Shown here piece by piece: positions 8,001 through 16,017 of a stretch of 64,000 nucleotides of DNA (the stretch's first letter is position 1; every line of letters begins with the position of its first letter). The notes under the pieces were generated by a model. The model was not told the DNA's origin and searched no databases. It saw nothing but the letters and a program-made list of their open reading frames with translations. The stretch is from assembly GCA_963714125.1 (NCBI GenBank), contig OY970234.1, positions 1,674,001 to 1,738,000 on the forward strand. Reading direction: 5' to 3'. The stretch is from CAWCAW01 sp963714125. Its GTDB lineage: Bacteria > Actinomycetota > Acidimicrobiia > Acidimicrobiales > UBA8190. Made by a program: the position numbers and the translations under genes.

Positions 8001-9214
8001 GCCGGTGCCGAGCCGAACGATGCTTCGGTCACCCAACTCGACCAGGGGGATTGAAAGGTGTCGCCACCCACTTCGGCCCGGATCCGGTACGAACAGGTTG
8101 TCCCGTCTTGACAGTAGGTCGTGCCCTCGGGATCGACATACGGGCTCGAAGTCTCAGTGTCCCCGTCGTCGTTGAAAAATTCGCTGGTGTTGTAGTAGTC
8201 CTCGCCGGTGTCCCCGTCCTCGTATGCGCCACCAACAGTGGAGGTGCCGCCGTTGGTGGAGATCTCGTAGTCGTAGGAGTTGACGGTGAGACCTGCTGAG
8301 AGGGAAGGTGCGGTGAACGACAGGACCGTGCCGTTGTCGCCGTAGTTGACGCCGTTGAGCGCCGGTGCCGAGCCGAACGATGCTTCGGTCACCCAACTCG
8401 ACCAGGGGGATTGATAGTTGTCGCCACCAACTTCGGCCCGGATCCGGTAGGAACAGGTTGTCCCGTCTTGACAGTAGGTCGTGCCCTCGGGATCGACATA
8501 CGGGCTCGAAGTCGCAGTGTTCCCATCGGAGTTAACAAACTCGCCGGTGTTGTAGTAGTCCTCGCCGGTGTCCCCGTCCTCGTATGCGCCACCAACAGTG
8601 GAGGTGCCGCCGTTGGTGGAGATCTCGTAGTCGTAGGAGGTGACGGTGAGACCTGCTGAGAGGGAAGGTGCGGTGAACGACAGGACCGTGCCGTTGTCGC
8701 CGTAGTTGACGCCGTTGAGCGCCGGTGCCGAGCCGAACGATGCTTCGGTCACCCAACTCGACCACGGCGTGATCGATCCCCCGCTGTCGAACTCGGCCCG
8801 GATCCGGTACGAACAGGTTGTCCCGTCTTGACAGTAGGTCGTGCCCTCGGGATCGACATACGGGCTCGAAGTCGCAGTGTTCCCATCGGAGTTAACAAAC
8901 TCGCCGGTGTTGTAGTAGTCCTCGCCGGTGTCCCCGTCCTCGTATGCGCCACCAACAGTGGAGGTGCCGCCGTTGGTGGAGATCTCGTAGTCGTAGGAGG
9001 TGACCGTGGTCCCGATCGATTGTGTCGGTGCGGTGAACGACAGGGCGGTGCCGTTATCGGCGTAGCTGACGCTGTTCAAGGTTGGTGCCGTCGGGTCGCC
9101 GCCTGCTAAAGCAGGACCGCTAAGTTGAACGAGAACCAATCCGATAGCCACTACAACTGTCGATGCTGCTGCAATAAGCCTGACGCCCCAACGGGAACTT
9201 CCTTGCCCGCGCAT
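5006..9214 (-). CDS. Large secreted multi-repeat protein with FnIII-like, PKD and Ig-like domains
   Basis: The 1,402-residue protein starts at ATG 9214 behind GAGGAG. A signal peptide occupies about 1-38 (RWGVRLIAAASTVVVAIG, ending near GPALA). Four near-identical FnIII-like modules of about 120 residues follow (about 38-518). Two PKD-like domains come next (about 519-715, with SLSFGDG and WAFGDG), then a carboxypeptidase-regulatory-like domain (about 716-795) and a DLTGDG loop near 850. A glycine run ending CSGC lies at about 858-880. An uncharacterised middle region leads to an FnIII domain (about 1140-1230) and two C-terminal Ig-like domains. I see no catalytic motif and no LPXTG anchor, so an adhesive or structural extracellular role is an inference. 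The gene sits alone between the two halves of a duplicated metH/GT junction, so it was probably acquired there. Confidence 0.85.
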   Translation of the reverse strand: MRGQGSSRWGVRLIAAASTVVVAIGLVLVQLSGPALAGGDPTAPTLNSVSYADNGTALSFTAPTQSIGTTVTSYDYEISTNGGTSTVGGAYEDGDTGEDYYNTGEFVNSDGNTATSSPYVDPEGTTYCQDGTTCSYRIRAEFDSGGSITPWSSWVTEASFGSAPALNGVNYGDNGTVLSFTAPSLSAGLTVTSYDYEISTNGGTSTVGGAYEDGDTGEDYYNTGEFVNSDGNTATSSPYVDPEGTTYCQDGTTCSYRIRAEVGGDNYQSPWSSWVTEASFGSAPALNGVNYGDNGTVLSFTAPSLSAGLTVNSYDYEISTNGGTSTVGGAYEDGDTGEDYYNTSEFFNDDGDTETSSPYVDPEGTTYCQDGTTCSYRIRAEVGGDTFQSPWSSWVTEASFGSAPALNGVNYGDDGTVLSFTAPSLSAGLTVNSYDYEISTNGGTSTVGGAYEDGDTGEDYYNTSEFIPDDGNTSETSSPYVDPEGTTYCQDGTTCSYRIRAEVGGDTFQSPWSSWVTEGLPLSLSATVSSGAAPLSTTFTLTPNDPSGEPITYSLSFGDGQSSIGTINSPYTPIHINHTYETSGTTYNVVASITDTSGATGSALTQVRTTGLAPLQANAGQSQVVVVGQPVTLDGSGSQPGSSITSYQWAFGDGSSESGQSVQHTYSATSCTPTAASPCHYTATLTVTNASDQTSVSQTQVTVIAAPTGSQGLSVTVTDGTNPLSGASLAIVTADGTRYAATSNSSGIGVIAGLPDGSYTVYVYEPGYLPATVSATQSGGTGSASIALEAGAISQSSATSTPLTYDQILAAGLNPNDPANQNVFKFSIALAFFDGPSSEDVQVTGDLTGDGIWAPEVSGGDGGGGGGGGGGGGDGGGGCSGCVSFSAEGYQVVGEPIETSGPDPQPALMWIIIPGQAQWLKEFFDVKMLVSNLAPAPFTFDNGSITLGALPAGLSLAPINPAPSITHDVGDIAAGGSISTDFVLRGDAEGFYGVSATYNGKLDPGDLASLSFPISTAPAAIHVWGGSALHMFVDADSTATQGQPYRVRIGLENISDIQIYNAGIQLFTQGSSGYIYQPGQQLSYGTADIEPGSTFWTPYYVLIPTATGAAPLNLANSYVAQTGGNASVASTIESHPATPPSQVPTLTATSSSSGVELNWQNPSVSGITGYAVYYTPTRTTPFGSTPIMTYSATTTSALISHGASGIYAVSTITSTGQTLYNAVTAATALHPSAQITVTSVTVTRTGTVKVKVKGSKFGSGKVAFYLDSTAKSIATATAAASGAFSRSLAVSGLTGGSHTLIAVGADGSTATATFTLAGQVTLSPTSGTPGKSVTATIAGFNAGEVVTFRWSTSTGAILANVTASATGAGSASLTIPSVAKNTYTVYAVGNDGTTEHATFKVK
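7660..9085. repeat. Four tandem ~360-bp coding repeats
   Basis: Unit boundaries fall near 7662, 8024, 8384 and 8744, with periods of 363, 360 and 360 nt. Long blocks are identical at the nucleotide level, including the DNA encoding GGAYEDGDTGEDYYNT and DPEGTTYCQDGTTCSYRI. A short segment varies between units: EFVNSDGNTATSS twice, EFFNDDGDTETSS and EFIPDDGNTSETSS. Near-identity at third positions points to recent amplification or gene conversion. Confidence 0.9.
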
Positions 9215-9344
9215 GATCGCTCCTCACTCAGAATTGACAGTCAGTCCACCAGTGGCGATTTTGCACGATGGTCGCACAATTCTCGGGGGCTATCAATCGT
9301 CATTTGTGGACCAATGACGCAGTCTTGCGATCTGACTGGAGTTA

Positions 9345-9530
9345 GGCGGCTGGCCCGACCTGCAAACTGCGTTGAGTTCGCACGAAGGATCAGCGGCAGG
9401 CCAATGCCCTTAAGGGGGTGAATCTCCTGGTGCGAAACGAGGCCATTGACGGCGCAAACAATTTCGTCGGCGACAGGGCGCAAACAGAGAGATGGTCTCG
9501 GCGGTTTGAGGGGCGAGGGCTGTCGCGCCC
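9345..9530 (-). pseudogene. Decayed fragment of the 5' part of the GT fusion gene
   Basis: Read on the minus strand this stretch gives LAPQTAETISLF and then, after a one-base frame change, VADEIVCAVNGLVSHQEIHPL. These match LARTAEILSLF and VADEIVCAVDARVPSEEIHPL at the N-terminus of the protein encoded at 2774-4606. Similarity fades around 9345. There is no usable start and no continuation, so the fragment is dead. It lies directly downstream of the intact metH, the position the GT gene would hold in the ancestral order. Confidence 0.75.
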
Positions 9531-9822
9531 GCCTTGGCGTTCGCCGATCGGAAGACCTAAGCCACGAAGTACTTGGCCTTGGGGTGATGGCAGATGATGG
9601 CGTCGGTGGTCTGCTCGGGATGGAGTTGAAACCCTTCGCTCACCTCCACCCCGATCCTTGACGCCTCCAGGAGATCGGCCACCTTGCCGTTGTCCTCCAG
9701 GTCGGGGCAGGCCGGATACCCCCATGAGTAGCGGCCGCCCCGGTATTGCTGACGGAACAGCCCCGTGAGCGTGGGGCCGTCCTGGTCGGCGAAGCCCCAC
9801 TCCTCGCGGATGCGGTGGTGCC
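9345..9822. repeat. Direct repeat copy 2: [GT 5' part (decayed) + metH 3' end (intact)]
   Basis: This is the partner of 4400-4923 in the same orientation. Here the metH half is functional and the GT half is broken, the reverse of copy 1. The about 4.4 kb between the copies contains essentially only the secreted repeat-protein gene. I found no terminal inverted repeats or recombinase gene inside. Confidence 0.75.
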
Positions 9823-12800
9823 AGTACTCGGCCAGTGCTTCGGCCATCTCGACGCCGAGCCCATGCAGCAGGAGGTATTCCCTGTAGCTGTTTTCAGCGT
9901 GGAGCCGGGCTGCCTCCTTGGAGACCTCTGATCCCATGGTGACGAGGTGGAAGGCGGCGTAGTCGATCTCGCCGGTGGCGGCGGGGCGGAAGAAGTCGGC
10001 AATGCACAAGTACGGGTCCTTGACCTGACGGGGGAAGGAGAACCGCACCAGCTCGTTGGCCCGGGTGTCATCGGTCCACAGGACGAGGTCATCGCCCTCG
10101 CTGTTGGCCGCGAAATATCCCCACGCCACCTGCGGCACCAACAGGTCTTTGGCCTTGGCCTTGTCGAGCTCCTCGCGTAGCACCGCACTGACCCGGTCCT
10201 TGAAATCGGCGTCGTCCTCGCTTTGGCCTTTTTCGGGACGGAATCCCCATTGATTGCGAAACAGCGCCGTCTTGTTGAGATAGGCGGCGATGTCGTCGAT
10301 AGGAATGCCCTTGGCGATGCGGCTCCCCAGGAAGGGCGGGGTGAACACGGGGTTGTCGAACTCGACCTCAGGTGAGCGCGCCGGGGGCGGCGCTGTCTCC
10401 CCGGCCGCCACGGCGGCTCGGATCTCTTCGGCTTCGGCGCTGCGGCGCGTCGGCAACGTGCGCTCGCTGATGACCCGCCCGAACTCAGGATCCTCAACGT
10501 CGCCTCGGGCCAGTTCGACCAAGCGGTCCATGGTGCGCAGACCTTCGAAGGCATCCTTGCCGTAGAAGAGGCGGCCGCCGTAGACCTGGCGCAGGTCGCG
10601 CTCCACGTAGGTGCGCGTCAGCGCAGCCCCGCCCAGTAGCACCGGGATGTGGCCCAGCTCGCGGGTGTTCATCTCCTCGAGGTTCTCGCGCATGATGAGC
10701 GTTGACTTGACGAGCAGACCACTCATCCCGATGGCATCGGCGCCGCGTTCCTGGACGGCTTGGAGCATTTCCCCGATACCTACCTTGATGCCCAGGTTCA
10801 CTACGTCATATCCGTTGTTGGTGAGGATGATGTCGACGAGGTTCTTGCCGATGTCGTGCACATCACCCTTGACGGTGGCGAGCACGATGGTGGCCTTGCC
10901 GCCCTGGTCGGACTTCTCCATCTTGGGCTCGAGGTAGGACACGGCCGACTTCATGGTCTCGGCCGACTGCAACACAAAAGGGAGTTGCATCTCACCGGTG
11001 GCGAAGAGTTCGCCCACCGTTTTCATGCCGGCTAGCAAGAAGTCGTTGACGATGGCGAGCGGGGCATGGCCGCCGTCGAGAGCTTCGTCGAGGTCGGCCT
11101 CCAAGCCGTTGCGGTCGCCGTCCACGATGCGTTGTTCGAGCCGCCTCTCCACCGTCCAGTCCGAGCGGTCCTCCTTGGCCGCGGCGGTGGCCGACACCCC
11201 TTCGAACAACGCCAGCAGCTCCGACAACGGGTCGTAGCCTTCGCGGCGGCGGTCGTAGATCAGATCGAGGCAGACCTCTTTGACGCGATCGTCGATCTTC
11301 GACAACGGCAAGATCCGTGCCGCGTGGACGATGGCGGCGTCGAGGCCGGCCTCCACGCATTCGTGCAGGAACATCGAGTTCAAGACGTGGCGAGCCGCCG
11401 GGGACAGCCCGAAGGACACGTTGGAGAGCCCCACGATGGTGAACACGCCGGGCAGGCCGGCCTTGATACGGCGGATGCCCTCGAGTGTCTCAATGCCGTC
11501 GCGCCGGCTTTCCTCCATGCCCGTCGACAGAGGCAGGACCAAGGGGTCGAAGATCAAGTCCGAGGGAGCTAAGCCGTAGCGGTTGACGGCGACGTCGTAG
11601 ATGGCTTGGGCGGCCCGAAGCTTCCACTCCGCCGTGCGGGCCTGGCCCTCGGTGTCGATGCACGTGCACACCACCGCGGCGCCGTACTCGCGCGCCAAGG
11701 TCAGGAACTTGTCGAGGCGCGTTCCGGGTTCGTCACCTTCTTCCAGGTTGACCGAGTTCAAGATGGCCCGGCCCCCCACCCACGTCAACGCCGCCTCGAT
11801 CACCGGCGATTCGGTGGAGTCCACCATCAGGGGCACGCTGGCCTGGGTAGCGAGGCGGCTGGCCACCTCGTTCATGTCGGCCACCCCGTCGGCCCCGGTG
11901 AAGTCGACGCACACGTCGAGCACGTGCGCACCCTCTTTGATCTGGTCGCGGGCCATGGCCACGGTGGTGTCCCATTCCCCGGCCAGCATGGCTTCGCGGA
12001 ACTTCTTCGATCCGTTGGCGTTGGTGCGCTCGCCCACCACCAGAAACGAGGTGTCCTGGTGCAGGGTCACCGCGCTGTACATCGACGACACGGCGTTCTC
12101 GGGTTCGGGGGTACGCACGCGAGGCACCAACGAGGCACAGCGCTCCACCACGGCACGCAGGTGATCGGGCGTCGTCCCGCAGCAGCCGCCCACGATGCTC
12201 ACCCCTTGCTCGGTGATGAACCGCTCGAGATGGTCGGCGAGCTGGTTCGGCGTCAGGTCGTAGTGCATGGCCCCGTCGACGACCGTTGGCAGGCCGGCAT
12301 TGGGTTGCACGGACACGGGCACCGAGGCGTGTTGGCACAAGAAGCGCACCGCCTCACCCATCTCGGATGGGCCCGTGGCGCAGTTGAGGCCGATCACGTC
12401 GGGGCGCAAGGGCTCCAGCGCGGCGAGGGCCGCACCGATCTCAGTCCCCGGCAGCATCCGGCCCGTCAGCTCGATGGTGACCTGCACCTGCAGCGGGACG
12501 CGGCGACCGGTGCGCACCATGGCGCGCTTGGCCGCATTGATGGCCGCCTTGGCTTGCAGAAGGTCGTAGACGGTCTCGACCACGATGAGGTCCACCCCGC
12601 CGGTGAGCAGGGCCACGGCTTGCTCCTCGTAGGAGTCACGCAGCGCTGTGAACGGGATCTGCCCCAAGCTCGGAAAGCGCGTCCCCGGCCCCAGGTTGCC
12701 CGCCACCCAGCGCATACGTTCCGGTGTCGACGCCGCCTCGGCCGCCTGACGGGCCAGGCGGGCGGCGGCCAGGTTGATCTCCTCCACCTTGTCTTGCAGC

Positions 12801-13117
12801 GCGTACTCCTTGAGCACCACCGAGAAGGCACCGAAGGCGTTGGTCTCGACCACGTCCACGCCAGCTTCGAGGAACGAGGCATGGACCCCGGCCACCACCT
12901 CGGGGCGAGACAGGCACAGCACCTCGTTGCACCCCTCCAGCGCAGGGCCGCCAAAATCGTCGGCGGTGAGGTTGGCCAGTTGCAGGCTGGTGCCCATGGC
13001 GCCGTCGAAGATCACCACCCGCTGCCGGACCGCGTCGAGGTAGGCGGCGCCCCGAACGTCGAGCGTCAGAGCGTCGTGCGCCAGTACCGGTGAGAGAACG
13101 CCGTTGTCCGTGGGCAC
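9557..13117 (-). CDS. metH: Cobalamin-dependent methionine synthase
   Basis: The 1,186-residue enzyme has all four MetH modules. The homocysteine domain carries zinc ligands C246 (LNCATG) and C312/C313 (GCCGTT). The pterin/folate domain spans about 350-640. The B12 cap and binding domains span about 650-890, with the cobalt-ligating His in GDVHDIGKN (H754). The C-terminal reactivation domain carries RYSWGYPACPD for AdoMet. It transfers methyl from methyltetrahydrofolate to homocysteine in the cytoplasm. The start is GTG 13117, with TAGACT ending 9 nt upstream. No cobalamin riboswitch fits in the 57 nt to the divergent adenosyltransferase gene, which also serves B12. Its 3' end is duplicated at 4657-4923. 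Confidence 0.97.
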   Translation of the reverse strand: MPTDNGVLSPVLAHDALTLDVRGAAYLDAVRQRVVIFDGAMGTSLQLANLTADDFGGPALEGCNEVLCLSRPEVVAGVHASFLEAGVDVVETNAFGAFSVVLKEYALQDKVEEINLAAARLARQAAEAASTPERMRWVAGNLGPGTRFPSLGQIPFTALRDSYEEQAVALLTGGVDLIVVETVYDLLQAKAAINAAKRAMVRTGRRVPLQVQVTIELTGRMLPGTEIGAALAALEPLRPDVIGLNCATGPSEMGEAVRFLCQHASVPVSVQPNAGLPTVVDGAMHYDLTPNQLADHLERFITEQGVSIVGGCCGTTPDHLRAVVERCASLVPRVRTPEPENAVSSMYSAVTLHQDTSFLVVGERTNANGSKKFREAMLAGEWDTTVAMARDQIKEGAHVLDVCVDFTGADGVADMNEVASRLATQASVPLMVDSTESPVIEAALTWVGGRAILNSVNLEEGDEPGTRLDKFLTLAREYGAAVVCTCIDTEGQARTAEWKLRAAQAIYDVAVNRYGLAPSDLIFDPLVLPLSTGMEESRRDGIETLEGIRRIKAGLPGVFTIVGLSNVSFGLSPAARHVLNSMFLHECVEAGLDAAIVHAARILPLSKIDDRVKEVCLDLIYDRRREGYDPLSELLALFEGVSATAAAKEDRSDWTVERRLEQRIVDGDRNGLEADLDEALDGGHAPLAIVNDFLLAGMKTVGELFATGEMQLPFVLQSAETMKSAVSYLEPKMEKSDQGGKATIVLATVKGDVHDIGKNLVDIILTNNGYDVVNLGIKVGIGEMLQAVQERGADAIGMSGLLVKSTLIMRENLEEMNTRELGHIPVLLGGAALTRTYVERDLRQVYGGRLFYGKDAFEGLRTMDRLVELARGDVEDPEFGRVISERTLPTRRSAEAEEIRAAVAAGETAPPPARSPEVEFDNPVFTPPFLGSRIAKGIPIDDIAAYLNKTALFRNQWGFRPEKGQSEDDADFKDRVSAVLREELDKAKAKDLLVPQVAWGYFAANSEGDDLVLWTDDTRANELVRFSFPRQVKDPYLCIADFFRPAATGEIDYAAFHLVTMGSEVSKEAARLHAENSYREYLLLHGLGVEMAEALAEYWHHRIREEWGFADQDGPTLTGLFRQQYRGGRYSWGYPACPDLEDNGKVADLLEASRIGVEVSEGFQLHPEQTTDAIICHHPKAKYFVA

Positions 13118-13158
13118 AGCCTGCCTAGTCTACGGCCGACCTGGGCCTTCTTCTCGCG

Positions 13159-13164
13159 TAACAT
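13159..13164 (+). promoter_or_regulatory. -10-like hexamer TAACAT before the adenosyltransferase gene
   Basis: TAACAT ends 10 nt before ATG 13175 and overlaps the in-frame ATG at 13163. If it is used, translation must begin at 13175. The 10-nt gap is longer than in the other leaderless candidates, so support is weaker. Confidence 0.35.
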
Positions 13165-13174
13165 GCCGCCGACG

Positions 13175-13717
13175 ATGAAGATCTACACGCGCAAAGGTGA
13201 CGACGGCACCACCGGCCTTCTTTACGGGGGTCGGGTACCCAAACACTCACCGCTCATCGAGGCCAACGGTGTGGTCGACGAGGCTCAGGCCGCCTTGGGT
13301 GTGGTCCGGGCCCAGTGCCCTCCGGGGTCGGAGCTGGGAGAGGATCTGCTCTCCATCGAAGGAGACCTCTGGGTCTTGATGGCCGAAGTGGCCACCGAGC
13401 CCAAGAACCGGCCCAAGCTCAAGACCTTGGTCACAGCGGCCATGGTCGACGCGCTGGAGGCCCGTATCGACGTCCTGTCCGAGCGCTTCGAGATGCCCAC
13501 CGAGTTCGTGGTCCCCGGTGCCAATCCGCTGTCGGCCGCGCTCGACGTGGCTCGTACCGTGGTGCGCCGAGCCGAGCGTTTGCTGTCGGCGGCACCGCCG
13601 GCGCCCGACTCGCTCGTCGGTCCTTACCTCAACCGGTTGTCGGATCTGTTGTGGACCATGGCCCGGTGGCAAGAAGACGCGCATGTCGAAGCGCGCGACG
13701 TTCATCGCACCCCCTGA
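13175..13717 (+). CDS. PduO-type ATP:cob(I)alamin adenosyltransferase
   Basis: A 180-residue protein with the family landmarks: YTRKGDDGTTGLL at the N-terminus (ATP-binding loop), RTVVRRAER, and YLNRLSDLLW near the C-terminus. It makes adenosylcobalamin from cob(I)alamin and ATP, the cofactor needed by the mutase at 20976. The start at ATG 13175 (MKIYTRKGD) matches the usual family N-terminus; ATG 13163 adds four residues. Divergent from metH with about 57 nt between the starts, so the two B12-linked genes share an upstream region. Confidence 0.92.
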   Translation: MKIYTRKGDDGTTGLLYGGRVPKHSPLIEANGVVDEAQAALGVVRAQCPPGSELGEDLLSIEGDLWVLMAEVATEPKNRPKLKTLVTAAMVDALEARIDVLSERFEMPTEFVVPGANPLSAALDVARTVVRRAERLLSAAPPAPDSLVGPYLNRLSDLLWTMARWQEDAHVEARDVHRTP

Positions 13718-13731
13718 GCAACAATGGGGCG

Positions 13732-15291
13732 ATGAGTCCACGACGCACCGAAGTCCGGTCGGCCGATGCCGACAACAGTCTCGCCCTGGCCGCCGCCGCT
13801 GGTAGCGAAGTGACCGCCCTTGGGGTGCTCGTGGTGGCCACGCCCGATGGACCGGCGCTGCTCCCCGACACGCCGACCACCATGGCCATCGGTGACACGT
13901 CTGTGCCGGTAAGCATCGACGTCGAGCAGAGCCGGCGCCGTGGGTTCACGGCCAAAGTCGGCGAGGTCCTTACCGTTGTGGGCGCGGCCGGCGTCCCCAC
14001 CGTGGTCTACGTCGGGTGTGGGGCTTTGGTGGACCTCGATGTCGACGTGGTGCGTCGGGCGGGGGCCTCCTTTGTGCGTGCGGCTGGTCGCTCCGGCGTC
14101 GCCGTTCTGGTACTGCCGGCGTCGCGTGCCCATCAAGGCGGGCTCGATCGTTTCGCCCGGGCCGCCGCCGAAGGAGTGGTGTTGGCGGGCTACCGCTTCG
14201 ACGCCCACAAGAGCGACGCCGACAGCGAAGGCCTAAGCCGCGTGGTGGTAGCCGGCGCGGGTTTCGATGCCACCGTGCTGACCGAAGCTGTCGCCCAGGG
14301 CACCACCGTGGCCGATGCCGTGTGGTGGGCGCGTGACCTCGTCAACGAGCCCCCCAGCTCCATGAATCCGACGCGATTGGCCGAGGCGGCCGTGGACCGA
14401 TTGGGGGTGCACCCCGCCGTCACCGTCGAAGTGTGGGACGAAGACCGGATCGGGGCCGAACGATTGGGCGGCTTGTTGGGAGTGGCGCACGGCTCCGCCG
14501 AACCCCCCCGTTTGGTGCGAGCCAGCTACACACCCCCCGACGCCAGTGACGACGTTCGTCATGTCGTGCTGGTGGGCAAGGGCATCACGTTCGACTCCGG
14601 AGGGCTGTCGCTCAAGTCCGGCGAAGGCATGATGACCATGAAGACCGACATGAGCGGGGCCGCCACCGTGCTGGCCACCGTGTCGGCCTGCGCCGAGCTC
14701 GGCGTGGGTGTGCGGGTGACCGCCATTGCCCCCATTACGGAGAACATGCCGGGGGGAAGGGCCATCAAACCCGGCGACGTGCTGACCATCAGAAACGGCC
14801 TCACCATCGAGGTGCTCAACACCGACGCCGAGGGGCGCCTGGTTCTGGCTGACGGCCTCACCTTGGCGACCGAGCTGGAGCCCGACGCCATCATCGACCT
14901 GGCCACCTTGACCGGCGCCCAAGTGGTGGCGCTCGGCAATTCGGTGGCGGCGGTCTTCGGTACCGACGAAATGTTGGTGGAGGACGTGCTCGGTGCATCG
15001 AGGCGGGCCGGTGAACCCATGTGGCGGCTGCCGCTGGTGGCCGAGTACGACAGCCACATCGAATCCGACGTGGCCGACATGAAGAACATCGGCCGGCCCA
15101 TGCAGGCGGGAGCGATTGCGGCCGCCTTGCTCCTGCAGCGCTTTGTCGGCGACATCCCCTGGGTGCACGTCGACATGGCCGGGCCGGCGCGCTCGGATGA
15201 GAGCGGGGGTCTGCTCGCCAAAGGCGGCACCGGTTTTGGCGTGCGCAGCCTGGTCGAGCTGCTCGAGTCCTACGGCGCCGCCGAAGGGTGA
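13732..15291 (+). CDS. pepA: Leucyl aminopeptidase (M17)
   Basis: A 519-residue cytosolic exopeptidase. The N-terminal macrodomain-like part is followed by the M17 catalytic domain: GKGITFDSGGLSLK, MKTDMSGAA and the signature NTDAEGRLVLADGL, which provide the two-zinc ligands and the catalytic Lys and Arg. The frame is open for about 400 nt upstream, but that stretch is antisense-like overlap with the adenosyltransferase gene. ATG 13732 lies 15 nt after the adenosyltransferase stop and gives the expected length. The stop is immediately followed by the convergent stop of the ACT-domain gene. Confidence 0.95.
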   Translation: MSPRRTEVRSADADNSLALAAAAGSEVTALGVLVVATPDGPALLPDTPTTMAIGDTSVPVSIDVEQSRRRGFTAKVGEVLTVVGAAGVPTVVYVGCGALVDLDVDVVRRAGASFVRAAGRSGVAVLVLPASRAHQGGLDRFARAAAEGVVLAGYRFDAHKSDADSEGLSRVVVAGAGFDATVLTEAVAQGTTVADAVWWARDLVNEPPSSMNPTRLAEAAVDRLGVHPAVTVEVWDEDRIGAERLGGLLGVAHGSAEPPRLVRASYTPPDASDDVRHVVLVGKGITFDSGGLSLKSGEGMMTMKTDMSGAATVLATVSACAELGVGVRVTAIAPITENMPGGRAIKPGDVLTIRNGLTIEVLNTDAEGRLVLADGLTLATELEPDAIIDLATLTGAQVVALGNSVAAVFGTDEMLVEDVLGASRRAGEPMWRLPLVAEYDSHIESDVADMKNIGRPMQAGAIAAALLLQRFVGDIPWVHVDMAGPARSDESGGLLAKGGTGFGVRSLVELLESYGAAEG

Positions 15292-15292
15292 T

Positions 15293-15961
15293 TCAGCCGG
15301 CGCGGCTCGGGTGCGATCCCCGGGCCTCGTGCTGGACCAGGTGCACCCAGCGGGCATCGGCCAGCCGGGCCAGGGCGTCGAGACGCTTGCGCTCGGTGTC
15401 CGAAAAGCGCCAGCCGGGCCGTCCCAACATGAGGACGAGATCCCACGCCGCCAAGTCGACCCAGGCAATGTCTTCAGCCGGATGGGCCCGGGCTTGACGA
15501 CGGGTATCGTCGACAAAGGAGGCCAGCCATGACACCGCCGGGGGGCGTCCGTCGGCGGCGAGGACCAAGGGTTCTTCGATGCCGATGACCGCCGCCCACG
15601 CTGCGTCGAACTCGTGGCGGGCCCGCACGGCCAGAACGCTCAGCACGGCGTGCGGCGTGCGCTCGGCCACGATGGCGCCGGCGTTGTCGTAGGCCTCGAA
15701 CCGGGCGTCCCGGTCGCCGGTGGCGACGGGGTGGATTTCCTCCACCGAGGCGCCGTCAACCTCTCCCACCTCACTGAGCAAGAGCGGGACGAGATCCTCA
15801 CTGGGAAGGTCAACGATGAATTCGTCGACTGCCCGTCCGTCGCCCCGCTGCACGATCTCCACGGCGATCACGTCGCCGCGCACGGCGCCGATGCGACTCG
15901 CCACTGCCCCCAGTGCCCCCGGGCGGTCAGGCAGTGCCACCCGCAGGAGAAACGTTGCCAC
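15293..15961 (-). CDS. ACT-domain protein, conserved actinobacterial regulator-like
   Basis: A 222-residue protein whose first 70 or so residues form an ACT domain (LRVALPDRPGALGAVASRIG, then VDEFIVDLP). The remaining about 150 residues resemble no enzyme I know; they are rich in short hydrophobic stretches with conserved Trp. ACT domains usually bind amino acids or other small ligands, so a sensory role is an inference. Start is GTG 15961, with TACTGT ending 6 nt upstream and no Shine-Dalgarno sequence. The stop abuts the pepA stop with one base between. Confidence 0.8.
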   Translation of the reverse strand: MATFLLRVALPDRPGALGAVASRIGAVRGDVIAVEIVQRGDGRAVDEFIVDLPSEDLVPLLLSEVGEVDGASVEEIHPVATGDRDARFEAYDNAGAIVAERTPHAVLSVLAVRARHEFDAAWAAVIGIEEPLVLAADGRPPAVSWLASFVDDTRRQARAHPAEDIAWVDLAAWDLVLMLGRPGWRFSDTERKRLDALARLADARWVHLVQHEARGSHPSRAG

Positions 15962-15967
15962 GGCATC

Positions 15968-15973
15968 ACAGTA
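15968..15973 (-). promoter_or_regulatory. -10 hexamer TACTGT, leaderless start of the ACT-domain gene
   Basis: TACTGT on the minus strand ends 6 nt before GTG 15961; the gap is GATGCC and no purine-rich ribosome site is present. Confidence 0.5.
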
Positions 15974-16017
15974 CGGGGCCTACATGAACGGCGTGTTTCG
16001 ACCAGGCAACATGGCCG

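Noticed and set aside
7660..9085. Possible CRISPR or satellite array
   Set aside because: The repeats are 360 nt, contiguous, in frame and translate into a regular protein module.
4400..9822. Composite transposon with flanking direct copies
   Set aside because: The flanks are fragments of housekeeping genes, not insertion sequences; no transposase, terminal inverted repeats or target-site duplication found.
11606..13093. 495-codon plus-strand open frame inside metH
   Set aside because: Antisense to the homocysteine and pterin domains of metH; low-complexity His/Gly/Arg composition and no recognisable domain.
13118..13174. Possible cobalamin riboswitch between metH and the adenosyltransferase gene
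   Set aside because: The gap is only 57 nt, too short for a B12 riboswitch (about 200 nt), and no B12-box-like sequence was seen.
14233..15516. Long antisense open frame opposite pepA
   Set aside because: His/Gly/Asp-rich composition typical of the antisense strand of GC-rich genes; no motif, and pepA is unambiguous.
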